From Hyphomicrobiales bacterium (GTDB lineage Bacteria; Pseudomonadota; Alphaproteobacteria; Rhizobiales; Rhizobiaceae), in the NCBI GenBank assembly GCA_900466605.1, contig UBMU01000003.1, positions 62,001 through 126,000 on the forward strand: a DNA stretch of 64,000 nt, written 5' to 3'. Position 1 is the first letter of the stretch. The number at the start of each line of letters is the position of its first letter. The notes under the pieces were generated by a model that saw only the letters and a list, made by a program, of their open reading frames with translations, had not been told where the DNA came from and did no database searches. Shown here in pieces: positions 54,696 through 64,000 of the stretch. A program made the translations under genes and the position numbers.

Positions 54696-56027
54696 TCAGA
54701 AGCTTTCTTTCAACCACTGCCCCATGCGGGCAAAGCGGCTGGTATTTCCCCCAAGCGACATGAGCAGACCGCTCTGTGACGCATGTGTTTCCTGGTCCGC
54801 GACCTGCGGATAGATCATCAGACCGACGGCGGTCGAAAAGGCTGGGCCCTTCGCTGCTGTCGGCAGGCCCGAGACGCCCATCGGACGACCGATTCTGACG
54901 TTGCGGGCAAGAATGCGACGCGCAACTTCGGCAAGGCCGGTCAGCTGGCTCGCACCACCCGTCAGCACGACGCGCTTGCCGACGATCGGGCTAAAGCCCG
55001 AGCGCTGGATGCGGTCGCGGATCAATTCCATCGTTTCCTCGATACGGGCGCTGACGATGCGCGATACCAGCGCACGCGGCACCTGCGTCGGCAGATCGCG
55101 TTCGTCTTCGCCAATCGGCGGGATCGAGATCAGTTCGCGTTCGTCCGATGAGTTCGGCATTGCGGAAGCGTGAACAACCTTGAGGCGTTCGGCATCCTCG
55201 ATCCGGGTCGAAAGACCGCGGGCCAGATCTGTCGTGACGTGATGGCCACCGAGGCTGACTGCATCCGTGTGCACCAGCTTCCCCTCTGCAAAGACCGAAA
55301 TCGTCGTCGTTCCGCCACCCATGTCGATCGCCGCGCAGCCAAGCTCGACCTCATCATCAACAAGAGCGGCCAGACCCGAAGCGTACGGTGTTGCAACGAT
55401 TCCCTCAACAGAGAGGTGCGCGCGATTAACGCTCAACTCGAGATTCTTCAGCGCCGTGCGCTCAGCGGTGACGACGTGCATATCGACGCCGAGAACGTCA
55501 CCATACATAGACAGCGGATCGCGAATGCCGCGTTCGCCATCCAACGAGAAGCCGGTCGCCAACGAATGCAGCACCGCTCGATCCTGGCGCAGCGACTGTT
55601 GGCAGGCTGCCGACAGAACCTTCTTGAGGTCGTTCAGCTCAACTTCCTGACCACCGAGATCGATGGTTGCAGTGTAGATATCGCTTGTCAGACGGCCTGC
55701 AGTGACATTGACGATCAGGCTCTCGACGGTCAGACCGGCCATGCGCTCCGCCGCATCGACGGCAAGGCGAATCACGCTTTCCAGCGCATCAAGGTCGGAA
55801 ATCGCACCCGTCTTGATACCACGCGAGCGCTGATGGCCGATCCCGATGATTTCAATGTTGTGCGTACGGCCGGGCAGTACCTGACTTTCTTCGCGAGGCG
55901 TCAAGCGGCCGATCATGCAGACGACCTTCGTCGATCCGATGTCTAGCACCGAAACGACATGAGACCGCTTAGACGAAAGCGGCTTCAGGCGCGGCAATCC
56001 GAAATGGGACGAACCGAACAAGCTCAT
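54696..56027 (-). CDS. ftsA: cell-division protein FtsA
   Basis: Actin-like ATPase that anchors FtsZ to the membrane. The 443-residue protein has the phosphate-1 motif VLDIGSTKVVCMIG, the FtsA-specific 1C insertion, the phosphate-2 motif AAIDMGGGTTTISVF and VVLTGGASQLTGLAEVAR. The C-terminal amphipathic helix FARMGQWLKESF is present for membrane attachment. Its ATG overlaps the ftsQ stop (ATGA). Confidence 0.96.
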   Translation of the reverse strand: MSLFGSSHFGLPRLKPLSSKRSHVVSVLDIGSTKVVCMIGRLTPREESQVLPGRTHNIEIIGIGHQRSRGIKTGAISDLDALESVIRLAVDAAERMAGLTVESLIVNVTAGRLTSDIYTATIDLGGQEVELNDLKKVLSAACQQSLRQDRAVLHSLATGFSLDGERGIRDPLSMYGDVLGVDMHVVTAERTALKNLELSVNRAHLSVEGIVATPYASGLAALVDDEVELGCAAIDMGGGTTTISVFAEGKLVHTDAVSLGGHHVTTDLARGLSTRIEDAERLKVVHASAMPNSSDERELISIPPIGEDERDLPTQVPRALVSRIVSARIEETMELIRDRIQRSGFSPIVGKRVVLTGGASQLTGLAEVARRILARNVRIGRPMGVSGLPTAAKGPAFSTAVGLMIYPQVADQETHASQSGLLMSLGGNTSRFARMGQWLKESF

Positions 56028-56956
56028 ATATTTTGCCCCGCCTTCTTCAATTCCTTGGTCCGCTGATCAAGTACGAGTTGCCGGCGCGCCATCGCTTCCG
56101 GCGTCAACTGAATTGCGGTCCGGTCCGTAAGCCTCAGATCGACGGCCGCGATATCGCGCTCCAGAAGATCCTGCTCCTTCATGAATTTCGACAGCCGCGC
56201 CAACGCCAGATCGACGTCGTCTTCCGGCAGCTTCACCGCAATGCCGTTGTCCATATGCAGATCCCAGCGACGGCCAGAAACCCAAACATAGGCTTTCACC
56301 CGCGCCTTGATCTCCGGCCACTTTGCAAACTCGGCCTCGAGCGAGGTTGCCGCAACCTCCGCACCGCGACCGACCACCAGCGGCAACTGCGAGAACTTGT
56401 TGTCGCGAAGCGGAGCGATCACGGAACCGCCCTTCTCCACCAGAGACAATTCCTGGCCATGTTGCCAGATGGCATAGGCCTGACGCTCCCTGAGCTTCAC
56501 CTCGATCGTCTTCGGATAGATTTTCCGAACCTCGACATTCTCGACCCAAGGAAGCTTGGCGATCTTCTGGCGCGCAGCATCAACATCCAGCGCCACGAGC
56601 GAGGTCGTACCATCCAGCCCCAGCAACTGCAGAATCTCGATTTCGGAGGTCTCGGAGTTACCGGACACCTTCACGTCATCGATCGCAAATCCGGCAGCCG
56701 TCGTCGTCGCCTGCGCGACCGCTTCGGTGTGGCCACCGAGCGACATGCCATAGAGACCCGTTGCCGCAAAGAAGGCCAAGGCGGAAACAGTCCCGACATG
56801 GGCAGGAATATGAATACGGCCACTTCCGAGACTAACGAGAAAGCGAACGACGCGGCGCAACGGCCGAGGCAGAATCAGCCGACCGTCACCCTCGGGATAC
56901 GAAGGCTCCACCTCATGCCGTGGGCGCCCAATTCTTTTGACCGTCACCGAGAACAA
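56024..56956 (-). CDS. ftsQ: cell-division protein FtsQ
   Basis: Single-pass division protein that scaffolds FtsB and FtsL. The 310-residue protein has a basic cytoplasmic tail, one membrane segment (about 50-72), the POTRA domain [20 protein letters not shown] and the FtsQ domain. I prefer the TTG at 56956, seven bases after GGAGG (a sequence inside the end of ddl), giving a start [17 protein letters not shown] at 56947 is an alternative and the open frame extends to 56977. The start overlaps ddl, and the stop overlaps ftsA, so ddl-ftsQ-ftsA are coupled. Confidence 0.93.
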   Translation of the reverse strand: MFSVTVKRIGRPRHEVEPSYPEGDGRLILPRPLRRVVRFLVSLGSGRIHIPAHVGTVSALAFFAATGLYGMSLGGHTEAVAQATTTAAGFAIDDVKVSGNSETSEIEILQLLGLDGTTSLVALDVDAARQKIAKLPWVENVEVRKIYPKTIEVKLRERQAYAIWQHGQELSLVEKGGSVIAPLRDNKFSQLPLVVGRGAEVAATSLEAEFAKWPEIKARVKAYVWVSGRRWDLHMDNGIAVKLPEDDVDLALARLSKFMKEQDLLERDIAAVDLRLTDRTAIQLTPEAMARRQLVLDQRTKELKKAGQNI

Positions 56957-57870
56957 GAAGCGTCCTCCACCATCCAACGGAGAAATTCACCAAACGAGTA
57001 ACCGGCATGGCCGGCCATTTCGGGCACCAGGGAGGTTGGCGTCATACCCGGCTGAGTATTGATTTCCAGCCAGATGATTTCGCCATCTTCGGAGAAGCGA
57101 TCGTCATAACGAAAGTCGGAACGACTGACGCCACGGCAACCAATTGCTTGATGCGCCCTTAACGCTAATGATTGTATTTTTTGGTAAATATTCGGTGAAA
57201 TTTCCGCCGGAATGACATGTTTCGATCCACCCGCAACATATTTGGCATCATAATCGTAGAAGCCGTGCCCGAGCGGCACCACTTCAGTCACGCCAAGCAC
57301 CTGCCCTCCCATGACGCCACAGGTCAGCTCTCGACCGTGGATATAACGCTCGACCAGAACCTGTTCACCGTAGCGCCACTCCGGAGAACTGATGATCTGC
57401 GGCGGATGGGATTGATCCTCCTGCACGATCACCACGCCGAAGCTGGAGCCTTCGCGCACAGGCTTCACGACGTAGGGTGGCTTCATCGGATGCTCGGCCG
57501 GAAAGGCGAATCGATTGATCACTTCAGACTGGGCAACAGGAATGCCGGCAGCGGCAGCAACGCCCTTGGCCTTTTCCTTGTCCATGGCCAGCGCCGAAGC
57601 CAGCACGCCGGAATGCGTGTAGGGAATCTCGAGGTACTCGAGGACACCCTGGATAGTGCCATCCTCGCCAAAGGGGCCATGCAGCGCATTGAACACGACA
57701 TCGGGCCGCAACGCAGCAAGCTTCGCAGACACGTCGCGATCGACGTCAATCCGCGTCACCTGAAAGCCCTCAGCCTCAAGAGCATCCGCGCACGCCGTCC
57801 CGGACGAAAGGCTAACCGGCCTCTCCGAGGAAAACCCGCCCATCAGGACAGCGACATGCTTGCGACTCAT
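56944..57870 (-). CDS. ddl: D-alanine--D-alanine ligase
   Basis: Joins two D-Ala residues with ATP for peptidoglycan precursors. The 308-residue ATP-grasp protein has the start [40 protein letters not shown], the ATP-binding [14 protein letters not shown], and the end [25 protein letters not shown] precedes ATG 57870. It is the first gene of the ddl-ftsQ-ftsA-ftsZ run; murB, its usual neighbour in proteobacterial clusters, is 3.6 kb away beyond three unrelated genes. Confidence 0.96.
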   Translation of the reverse strand: MSRKHVAVLMGGFSSERPVSLSSGTACADALEAEGFQVTRIDVDRDVSAKLAALRPDVVFNALHGPFGEDGTIQGVLEYLEIPYTHSGVLASALAMDKEKAKGVAAAAGIPVAQSEVINRFAFPAEHPMKPPYVVKPVREGSSFGVVIVQEDQSHPPQIISSPEWRYGEQVLVERYIHGRELTCGVMGGQVLGVTEVVPLGHGFYDYDAKYVAGGSKHVIPAEISPNIYQKIQSLALRAHQAIGCRGVSRSDFRYDDRFSEDGEIIWLEINTQPGMTPTSLVPEMAGHAGYSFGEFLRWMVEDASCSR

Positions 57871-58100
57871 TAACACCCCCAAAAAATAACCTGCACATTG
57901 AGTTTCGACGCTTGCACCAAGCTTGTTTCTCTTCCGAATCTCGCTCGATGATGCAGGTGCATTAGAGCCCGATTATGGTTAATGAAGTGTTTACTTTCGT
58001 TAATTTTTGCCCCTGGCGACTGCCGGGGCAAGGCCGCGCAAGATGCAGAAAACCCCGAAACCACAGCGCATACCTTGTGGGTTTCTATAAGGAAATCGCA

Positions 58101-58778
58101 TCATTTCGGGGCTTCTTCATCCGTTAACGTCCAGACGGGACCGCCCACAACAGGCGCGACCCAGAACAGCCAAAGTTGCTGTAAAGCCCAGCCGCCGACG
58201 AACAGCGCCTGCCCTGTCGATCGTGCGGGATTGACCGACGTATTGGTGACCGGAATCGAAACCAGGTGAATCAACGTCAGCGCAAGACCGATAGCAATCG
58301 GCGCAAAGCCTGCCGGAACCCGGCTGCTCGTCGAGCCAAGAATGATAAAGACGAAGAACGACGTCAGGACGACTTCAATAACAAGCGCAGAAAGAAGCGA
58401 ATAGCCACCCGGCGAATGCTCGCCGTAGCCATTCGCTGCAAAGCCGCCGAGCTCGAAACCGGCTTTGCCGCTGGCAACGACGTAAAGCACGCCCGCAGCT
58501 ACAATCGCGCCAAGAACCTGCACGACAATATAGGGAATCACGAGGCCGACCGGAAACTTGCCCGCAACCGCGAGGCGACGGAAACGGCCGGGTTGAAATG
58601 CCCGCCGGAGATACCGCCCACAGCAAAGGCCATCGTTAGGACAGTGAGTCCAAATGCAAGTGCGACGCCAACAAAACCTATACCTAGCTCGGGAAATGCT
58701 GCGGCCAGCACGGCACTGCCACACCCGCCGAATACGAGCAAATGTTCCAAGAAACTCTGCAATAAGACCTTTCTGCAT
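58101..58778 (-). pseudogene. aqpZ: aquaporin Z gene with compensating frameshifts
   Basis: The beginning ([13 protein letters not shown]) and the last two-thirds ([19 protein letters not shown] ... [20 protein letters not shown]) read as AqpZ in one frame. The middle, including the first NPA pore motif ([10 protein letters not shown]), reads as AqpZ only in another frame (within 58538-58810). Comparison with the E. coli protein places the first change at TTTGCTC (~58740), where TTTTGGCTC is expected, and the second at GTCGCCTC (~58573), where GTCGGCCTC is expected. So three single-base losses in short homopolymers sum to three and restore the frame, garbling about 55 residues. The end also lacks about four residues of the last membrane segment. 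Either decay or sequencing error; a water channel if repaired. Confidence 0.85.
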
Positions 58779-58987
58779 ATTCCCCTCCCGCGCTCAACCT
58801 GAGCGTTCATGAGGATTCCGCTAGATATTGATTCTGGTCAAGAGATCCGCATCAAGCGTCAGGGCGGCGGAAAAATGCGAAGCCTGCTAATCTTTTTTTC
58901 GTTTGTTACGCGATGGCCATTTGCGCCGAATTAAAATTGCGTTAAGAGCCGCCTGCCTCCCGAGGCAAAGTCATAATCCCGATTGGA

Positions 58988-60298
58988 ATGAAAATGTCAG
59001 ACGCGATATCCAGAGTATCGCCGACTCCCGCTTCATCGAACAGTGCGCAAGTCAACTCGCCGGCGCGCGTTCTGATCGCGAGCCTCGTCGGCACCACGAT
59101 CGAATTCTTCGATTTCTACGTATATGCAACTGCAGCCGTGTTGGTCTTCCCGACGCTGTTTTTCCCGAACAGCGACCCGACGACCGCGTTGCTTGCGTCC
59201 TTTGCAACTTTCTCCATCGCCTTCTTCGCCCGCCCGCTTGGCGCCGTGGTCTTCGGCCATTTCGGCGACAGGATCGGCCGTAAGACGACACTCGTGGCCG
59301 CTCTGCTGACCATGGGCATTTCGACGGTTGTGATCGGCCTCCTGCCGTCCTACGAATCGATCGGCGTCCTCGCACCGCTGTTGCTCGCACTTTGCCGTTT
59401 CGGCCAGGGCTTCGGTCTCGGCGGCGAATGGGGCGGTGCCGTTCTGCTCGCAACGGAGAACGCGCCGGAAGGCAAGCGTAGCTGGTACGGTATGTTCCCG
59501 CAGCTTGGCGCACCGGTCGGTTTGTTCCTCTCCTCCGGCATTTTCTGGTTGCTGCTGCAGGTCATGTCTCAGGAAGCACTTCTGAGCTGGGGCTGGCGTG
59601 TGCCGTTCATCTCGTCCATCCTGCTCATCGTCATCGGCCTATGGGTCCGTCTTTCGATCACCGAGACGCCGGCCTTCCAGAAGGCGATCGACAAGCAGGA
59701 GCGCGTTGCAGTCCCGGTTGCCGAACTCTTCCGCAAGCACAAGCGCAGCCTTTTCCTCGGCACTTTCGTGGCGCTCGCGACCTTCGTGCTGTTCTACATC
59801 GGCTCGGCTTACCTGCTGTCCTACAACGTCAAGGTTCTGAAGATCCCGTTCCTCGACGCGCTCGAAATCCAGATCGTCGGTTCGGTCGCCTTCGGTATCT
59901 TCATACCGATCGTCGGCAAGCTCGCCGAACGGTTCGGACGTCGCGAAATGCTGATCCTCACCACGATACTGATCGGCATCTTCTCGTTCTTCCTCCCGGG
60001 CCTGATGACCGGCGGCGAAGGCAGCATCGTGGTCTTCGCAATCGTCGCCATGGCGTTGATGGGCATGACCTATGGTCTGATCGGCACGGCGCTTGCCGCT
60101 CCGTTCCCGACGGCCGTGCGCTACACCGGCTCGTCGATCACCTTCAACCTTGCCGGCATCTTCGGCGCTTCGCTCGCGCCCTACATCGCCACCTGGCTGC
60201 AGGCGAACCATGGTATGCAGTATGTCGGCTACTATCTCGGCCTTTCTGCCGTGATCACGTTGATCTGCATCCTGGCTTCCGGCCGCGACGAAGTCTGA
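58988..60298 (+). CDS. MFS transporter, metabolite:H+ symporter (MHS) family
   Basis: A 436-residue permease with twelve predicted membrane segments, in the group of KgtP, ShiA and ProP. Landmarks are LVGTTIEFFDFYVYATAAVLVF, the loop GHFGDRIGRKTTL, CRFGQGFGLGGEWGGAVLLATENAP, and a late RYTGSSITFNLAGIFGASLAP. The substrate is probably a carboxylate, amino acid or betaine, undetermined. The start is the Met at 58988 or 58994. A strong terminator follows. It is one of three genes that sit between ddl and murB. Confidence 0.9.
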   Translation: MKMSDAISRVSPTPASSNSAQVNSPARVLIASLVGTTIEFFDFYVYATAAVLVFPTLFFPNSDPTTALLASFATFSIAFFARPLGAVVFGHFGDRIGRKTTLVAALLTMGISTVVIGLLPSYESIGVLAPLLLALCRFGQGFGLGGEWGGAVLLATENAPEGKRSWYGMFPQLGAPVGLFLSSGIFWLLLQVMSQEALLSWGWRVPFISSILLIVIGLWVRLSITETPAFQKAIDKQERVAVPVAELFRKHKRSLFLGTFVALATFVLFYIGSAYLLSYNVKVLKIPFLDALEIQIVGSVAFGIFIPIVGKLAERFGRREMLILTTILIGIFSFFLPGLMTGGEGSIVVFAIVAMALMGMTYGLIGTALAAPFPTAVRYTGSSITFNLAGIFGASLAPYIATWLQANHGMQYVGYYLGLSAVITLICILASGRDEV

Positions 60299-60320
60299 TC
60301 ATCGAAATAGCGCAGTTCGA

Positions 60321-60354
60321 AGGGCCGCGACGGGCAACTGTCGCGGCCCTTTTT
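60321..60354 (+). terminator. Rho-independent terminator of the MHS transporter
   Basis: Perfect 11-bp stem AGGGCCGCGAC / GTCGCGGCCCT, 8-base loop and a five-T run, 22 bases after the stop. Confidence 0.9.
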
Positions 60355-60407
60355 GTTGTTGTCTGTTAACGCCTTGCTTCTAGATTTTCTAAAACAAGGA
60401 GAGCCGG

Positions 60408-61505
60408 ATGCTGACAAGACGAGTATTGCTCACACAGGGGCTCAGCGCCGGAATCTCGCTGACACTGCCGTCAATTGCACGTACAGCCGGTGTCCCGCCC
60501 ACTGATGTCACCTTCCTTGTCATCAACGACGTCCATGCATGCCGGTTCGGAGACGGGCTAAGCCCGAACTGCCAGGAAGAAGGCAAGACCGACGCGAACC
60601 TGCTCCGCCACATTCTTGCGCTTAACAGCATTCACCACCGAACGTGGCCGACGGAGATCGCCGGGAAACCGAGCGGCCTGTCGCTCGGCGGACAGCCAAT
60701 TTCAAGACCGCAAGGCATCATCGTCTGTGGCGATGTCACGGACGACGGTGGCGGTCAAACGGCAGAGTTTGCGGAAGGGTCGCAACTGCTGCAGTTTTCC
60801 CATCGCTACCAGCAGGGACGCGGTGCCGATCATGTGCACTTTCCCGTCTATGTCGGCCTCGGCAATCACGATCTCGATCAGGACGGGCGCCCGCCTCAGG
60901 TCGACTGGTATCGCGACGAACTGCGCGACTATGTGCAGATGAACCACAAGCCGAGCATCTTCTTCAAGCCAGTGGTGCCTGTCGACAATTACGACGAAGC
61001 CTCGGACAACTATTCCTGGAACTGGGGCGGTCTACACCTGATCCAGGCGCAGCGCTACGGTGGAGACAATACCAAAGGCGCCGCAAGCAGCCTTGATTGG
61101 ATGAAGCGTGATCTTAAGACCTACGCCTCCGATGGACGCCCGGTAGTCATCTTCCAGCACTACGGGTGGGATCCGTTCTCATTGGAGCGCTGGGATCCGG
61201 AGAAGACAACATTCAATGCCAACGGCAGCGGTGCACCCCATTGGTGGGGTGAATCAGAACGTCAGGAACTTCTGGCAACCCTCGAAGGCTACAACGTAAT
61301 CGGTATTTTCCATGGCCACGAGCACGACACGCCGATGGCCTATCAGGTCGGGAACCTGAACGTCTTCAAAGCGAAAGCCGCCTTCATGGGCGGCTTCTGC
61401 CTTGTCCGGGTGACAAGCAACATGATGGATGTAGCAATCGGCGAGGCCAGCGACGACAGGGGCGGCGTAACCTTCTCCAATGCCTTCAGCAAGCGCTTTG
61501 CCTGA
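60408..61505 (+). CDS. exported metallophosphoesterase (calcineurin-like), probable Tat substrate
   Basis: A 365-residue metal-dependent phosphatase. The calcineurin-type motifs are present in order: DVH (Asp41, His43), GDVTDDGG (108-), GNHD (152-155), FQHYG and the late GHEHD. The N-terminus TRRVLLTQGLSAGISLTLP has a twin-arginine pattern and hydrophobic core, so export in folded form is likely. AAGGAG precedes the ATG. It ends three bases before the convergent murB stop. Substrate unknown; periplasmic phosphodiester or phosphomonoester turnover is possible. Confidence 0.87.
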   Translation: MLTRRVLLTQGLSAGISLTLPSIARTAGVPPTDVTFLVINDVHACRFGDGLSPNCQEEGKTDANLLRHILALNSIHHRTWPTEIAGKPSGLSLGGQPISRPQGIIVCGDVTDDGGGQTAEFAEGSQLLQFSHRYQQGRGADHVHFPVYVGLGNHDLDQDGRPPQVDWYRDELRDYVQMNHKPSIFFKPVVPVDNYDEASDNYSWNWGGLHLIQAQRYGGDNTKGAASSLDWMKRDLKTYASDGRPVVIFQHYGWDPFSLERWDPEKTTFNANGSGAPHWWGESERQELLATLEGYNVIGIFHGHEHDTPMAYQVGNLNVFKAKAAFMGGFCLVRVTSNMMDVAIGEASDDRGGVTFSNAFSKRFA

Positions 61506-61508
61506 AGA

Positions 61509-62483
61509 CTACTCGCTGGTTACACCCTGGAAAGGCCGAACCTCGCGTCCGGGCATAAAGACGCCGAGACGCTTGATTTCCCACTCGAGCTTGATGCCGG
61601 AATTCTCGAAGACTTCGCGGCGAACCTGTTCGCCGAGATATTCCAGATCATATCCCGTCGCCTGCCCCATGTTGATCATGAAGTTGCAGTGAAGCGAGGA
61701 CATCTGCGCGCCGCCGATAACCAGCCCGCGGCACCCCGCTTCGTCGATGACCTTCCAGGCGGAATGTCCTTCCGGGTTCTTGAAGGTTGAACCGCCGGTC
61801 TTTTCGCGGATCGGCTGGACCGTCTCGCGGTGGCTGCGCACTGCGTCCATCTCGGCACGGATCTTGGCGCGATCCTCGCTGTATCCCTCGAAAAGCACAG
61901 ACGTAAAAATGAGATCGCTGGGCACCGACGAATGGCGATAGGAATAACCCATATCCGCGTTCGACAGAAGGTGCCTATTGCCGTTGCGGTCGATAGCGGT
62001 GACTTCGACGAGCCGTTCGCGCGTCTCCCCGCCGTTGGCGCCGGCGTTCATGCGCGCCGCACCGCCGATGCTGCCGGGAATGCCGTAATAGAAATGGAAG
62101 CCACCAATTCCATTGTCCATAGCCATGGCCGCGACATGCTTGTCCGGGCAGATCGCACCCGCACGGATGCGGTTCTCGCCTGCCAGCTCGACGGAGCCGA
62201 AGCCCTTGGCCGAAAGCCGCAGCACGACGCCAGGAATGCCGCCGTCACGCACGAGAATATTGGAGCCGACGCCCACAACCGTGATCGGCACCTCTTCCGG
62301 CAGAATCTTCAGGAAGGCGATCAGGTCGTCCTCGTCGTGCGGCTGGAACATCAGCTCGGCCAGACCGCCGGCATGGAACCACGTAACACGGTCCATCGGG
62401 GCATCCGGTGTGATCCTCCCACGGATGTCCTTTACACCGTCGCCAAGCGACGCAAGAAGCTTTTCCCCATTCACCTGTTTCAT
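61509..62483 (-). CDS. murB: UDP-N-acetylenolpyruvoylglucosamine reductase MurB
   Basis: FAD enzyme that makes UDP-MurNAc with NADPH. The 324-residue type-II (IIa-like) protein has the FAD segment [36 protein letters not shown], the catalytic Ser in [18 protein letters not shown], and a terminal Glu in VEWE-like [10 protein letters not shown]. Its ATG overlaps the murC stop, so the pair is coupled. The usual downstream ddl is displaced. Confidence 0.96.
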   Translation of the reverse strand: MKQVNGEKLLASLGDGVKDIRGRITPDAPMDRVTWFHAGGLAELMFQPHDEDDLIAFLKILPEEVPITVVGVGSNILVRDGGIPGVVLRLSAKGFGSVELAGENRIRAGAICPDKHVAAMAMDNGIGGFHFYYGIPGSIGGAARMNAGANGGETRERLVEVTAIDRNGNRHLLSNADMGYSYRHSSVPSDLIFTSVLFEGYSEDRAKIRAEMDAVRSHRETVQPIREKTGGSTFKNPEGHSAWKVIDEAGCRGLVIGGAQMSSLHCNFMINMGQATGYDLEYLGEQVRREVFENSGIKLEWEIKRLGVFMPGREVRPFQGVTSE

Positions 62484-63895
62484 GCAGATATTCCCGAAAG
62501 GCTTTCCAATTGCTTGGGCAGCGCTGCCGCCCAGTACGTGATACTCCCAGCCCCCAACAGAACCACAAAATCGCCCGGCTTTGCAATCTCTGCGACCATT
62601 TCAGGCAAAAGCTCTGGGGACGAAAGGAAGCGGGCATCGCGGTGACCGCCTGATTTGATCCTCGATACAAGCGCCTCCGAGTTCATGCCCTCGATGGGAT
62701 CCTCACCCGCCGCATAGACAGGAGCAAGGAAAATGCTGTCCGCATCGTTGAAGCAGGACGCGAATTCCTCGAACAGACTGGATAGTCGCGAATAGCGATG
62801 CGGCTGATGGATCGCAATCACGCGACCCTTGCATGCCTCGCGCGCAGCCCGCAGCACCGCCTTGATCTCGACTGGATGGTGACCGTAGTCATCGAAAATC
62901 TGCACACCGTTCCATTCGCCTGTCAGCGTGAAGCGGCGCTTGACACCACCGAAGGACGCAAGCCCTTTGGCAATATCCTCACTCGACATGCCGAGACGGT
63001 TTGCAACAGCGATCGCCGCGGTGGCATTGGAGATATTGTGGCGCCCCGGCATCGGCATCACCAGGTTGTCAAGCTTGATAACCTGTCCGGTCCGCCGGCG
63101 ACGGATTTCAACGTCGAAGATCGAACGCGGACCATCGATACGGACATTCATGAAACGCACGTCGGCCTGCGGATTCTCGCCGTAGGTAACGATCTTGCGA
63201 TCCTCGATACGGCCAACAAGCGCCTGGACCTCCGGATGATCGAGGCACAACACGCCGAAACCGTAGAAAGGCACGTTCTCCACGAATTGCCGGAATGCAG
63301 CGCGCACAGCGTCGAAGTTGCCGTAGTGGTCGAGGTGTTCGGGATCGATGTTGGTGATAACAGCAACATCGGCAGGGAGTTTCAGGAAAGTGCCGTCTGA
63401 CTCGTCGGCTTCCACCACCATCCACTCACCCTCGCCCATGCGGGCATTGGTGCCATAAGCATTGATGATGCCGCCATTGATCACCGTCGGGTCGAGGCCG
63501 CCTGCCTCCAACAACGTTGCCACCAACGACGTGGTCGTGGTCTTGCCATGCGTACCGCCGATCGCGATCGCATTGCGGAACCGCATCAGTTCGGCAAGCA
63601 TCTCCGCGCGGCGTACGACTGGCAGCAGCTTTTCGCGCGCCGCGACGAGCTCCGGATTGTTCTTCTTGATCGCGGTCGAGACGACTACCACTTCGGCGTC
63701 ACCGAGGTTTTCTGCCTTGTGGCCGACGAAAACTTCGATGCCCTTGTCACGCAGACGTTGCACATTCGCACTGTCGGCCTGGTCCGATCCCTGCACCCGA
63801 TGGCCAAGATTGTGGAGTACCTCGGCAATACCGCTCATACCGATGCCGCCGATACCGATGAAATGAACGAGGCCGATGGCCTTCGGCATTTTCAT
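62480..63895 (-). CDS. murC: UDP-N-acetylmuramate--L-alanine ligase MurC
   Basis: Adds L-alanine to UDP-MurNAc. The 471-residue Mur ligase has [17 protein letters not shown] at the start, the ATP loop GTHGKTTT at 114-121, [14 protein letters not shown] in the centre, and [14 protein letters not shown] near the C-terminal domain. ATG at 63895 overlaps the murG stop by three bases, and its own stop overlaps murB. Confidence 0.97.
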   Translation of the reverse strand: MKMPKAIGLVHFIGIGGIGMSGIAEVLHNLGHRVQGSDQADSANVQRLRDKGIEVFVGHKAENLGDAEVVVVSTAIKKNNPELVAAREKLLPVVRRAEMLAELMRFRNAIAIGGTHGKTTTTSLVATLLEAGGLDPTVINGGIINAYGTNARMGEGEWMVVEADESDGTFLKLPADVAVITNIDPEHLDHYGNFDAVRAAFRQFVENVPFYGFGVLCLDHPEVQALVGRIEDRKIVTYGENPQADVRFMNVRIDGPRSIFDVEIRRRRTGQVIKLDNLVMPMPGRHNISNATAAIAVANRLGMSSEDIAKGLASFGGVKRRFTLTGEWNGVQIFDDYGHHPVEIKAVLRAAREACKGRVIAIHQPHRYSRLSSLFEEFASCFNDADSIFLAPVYAAGEDPIEGMNSEALVSRIKSGGHRDARFLSSPELLPEMVAEIAKPGDFVVLLGAGSITYWAAALPKQLESLSGISA

Positions 63896-64000
63896 GCGCG
63901 TTTCCCCTTGAACTCTGCAATTGTACGTCGTGCCGCAATAGCCTCTACCATGTCGGCAAGCAAGTTCGCAGCGTCGGGTTTGCCTGCCTGCTTCGCGGCA
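63892..64000 (-). CDS. murG: MurG, C-terminal end only (runs off the window)
   Basis: The last 36 residues of an ORF ending [20 protein letters not shown] and then [10 protein letters not shown]. The ANLLADxVEAIA pattern and its place directly before murC, with the stop overlapping the murC ATG, fit the undecaprenyl-PP-MurNAc-pentapeptide GlcNAc transferase MurG. Most of the gene lies beyond the window. Confidence 0.85.
   Translation of the reverse strand, partial: AAKQAGKPDAANLLADMVEAIAARRTIAEFKGKRA

Noticed and set aside
53173-54813. Forward-strand open frame of 546 codons
   Set aside because: It runs antisense through ftsZ, whose identity is certain, and the product is low-complexity Arg/Leu/Asp-rich sequence.
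58004-58029. Hairpin TGCCCC..GGGGCA upstream of ddl considered as a terminator
   Set aside because: It has a bulge and no T-run on its downstream side on either strand; the T-run precedes it. It could be a leader structure but is not a clear terminator.

Overview
The window looks like a chromosomal segment of a member of the Rhizobiaceae (Rhizobium / Agrobacterium / Ensifer group; I cannot fix the genus). Supporting signs are a circularly permuted two-piece tmRNA with tag ANDNYAEARLAA next to an alphaproteobacterial sspB, an FtsZ with a very long Pro/Gln-rich linker, the run ddl-ftsQ-ftsA-ftsZ-lpxC-bamD-recN-ligA, small alphaproteobacterial DUF4169, DUF2164 and RHH proteins, CTATAT-type -10 boxes, and high GC. 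I see no IS element, phage, CRISPR array, rRNA or ordinary tRNA gene. Almost everything is intact core or near-core chromosome.

Left part (1-9.2 kb): 5' part of miaA, divergent serB and an acetyltransferase, then a reverse-strand series thyA-folA-hflK-hflC-degP (folate/thymidylate synthesis, then membrane proteolysis control and a periplasmic protease). Next on the forward strand come ssrA (tmRNA) and sspB, two parts of one pathway: tmRNA tags stalled proteins and SspB hands them to ClpXP. DUF4169 and RHH small proteins follow.

Accessory metabolism and regulation (9.2-37 kb): a giant AsmA-like protein with a charged helical tail, a GlcD-like FAD oxidase, an aldo/keto reductase divergent from a LysR regulator, an AbrB-type membrane protein, an AraC regulator overlapping a DUF2000 gene, an OmpA-like lipoprotein, an isolated flagellin, an RND efflux pair, a PcrA/UvrD helicase, small and unknown proteins, a PAS-PAS-GGDEF protein, an MFS sugar transporter, pncA, azlCD and an M24 aminopeptidase.

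The most unusual spot is 37.1-37.57 kb. A near-consensus sigma-54 promoter and a CTATAT box precede a 57-residue ORF. Its 3' region folds into two hairpins whose loops expose CUCCUCC-type anti-Shine-Dalgarno motifs, followed by a strong terminator. This is the layout of the alpha-r14 / CcsR ('cuckoo') small RNAs.

Right part (37.5-64 kb): prmA behind a SCO1-like gene and a flavin monooxygenase, an orphan chemoreceptor-cheW pair, GFA, epimerase, creA, exonuclease and acetyltransferase genes, then ligA, recN, bamD, lpxC, ftsZ, ftsA, ftsQ and ddl on the reverse strand. A block of three genes (a frameshifted aqpZ, an MHS-type transporter and a Tat-type metallophosphoesterase) separates ddl from murB, murC and the end of murG, splitting the division and cell-wall cluster.
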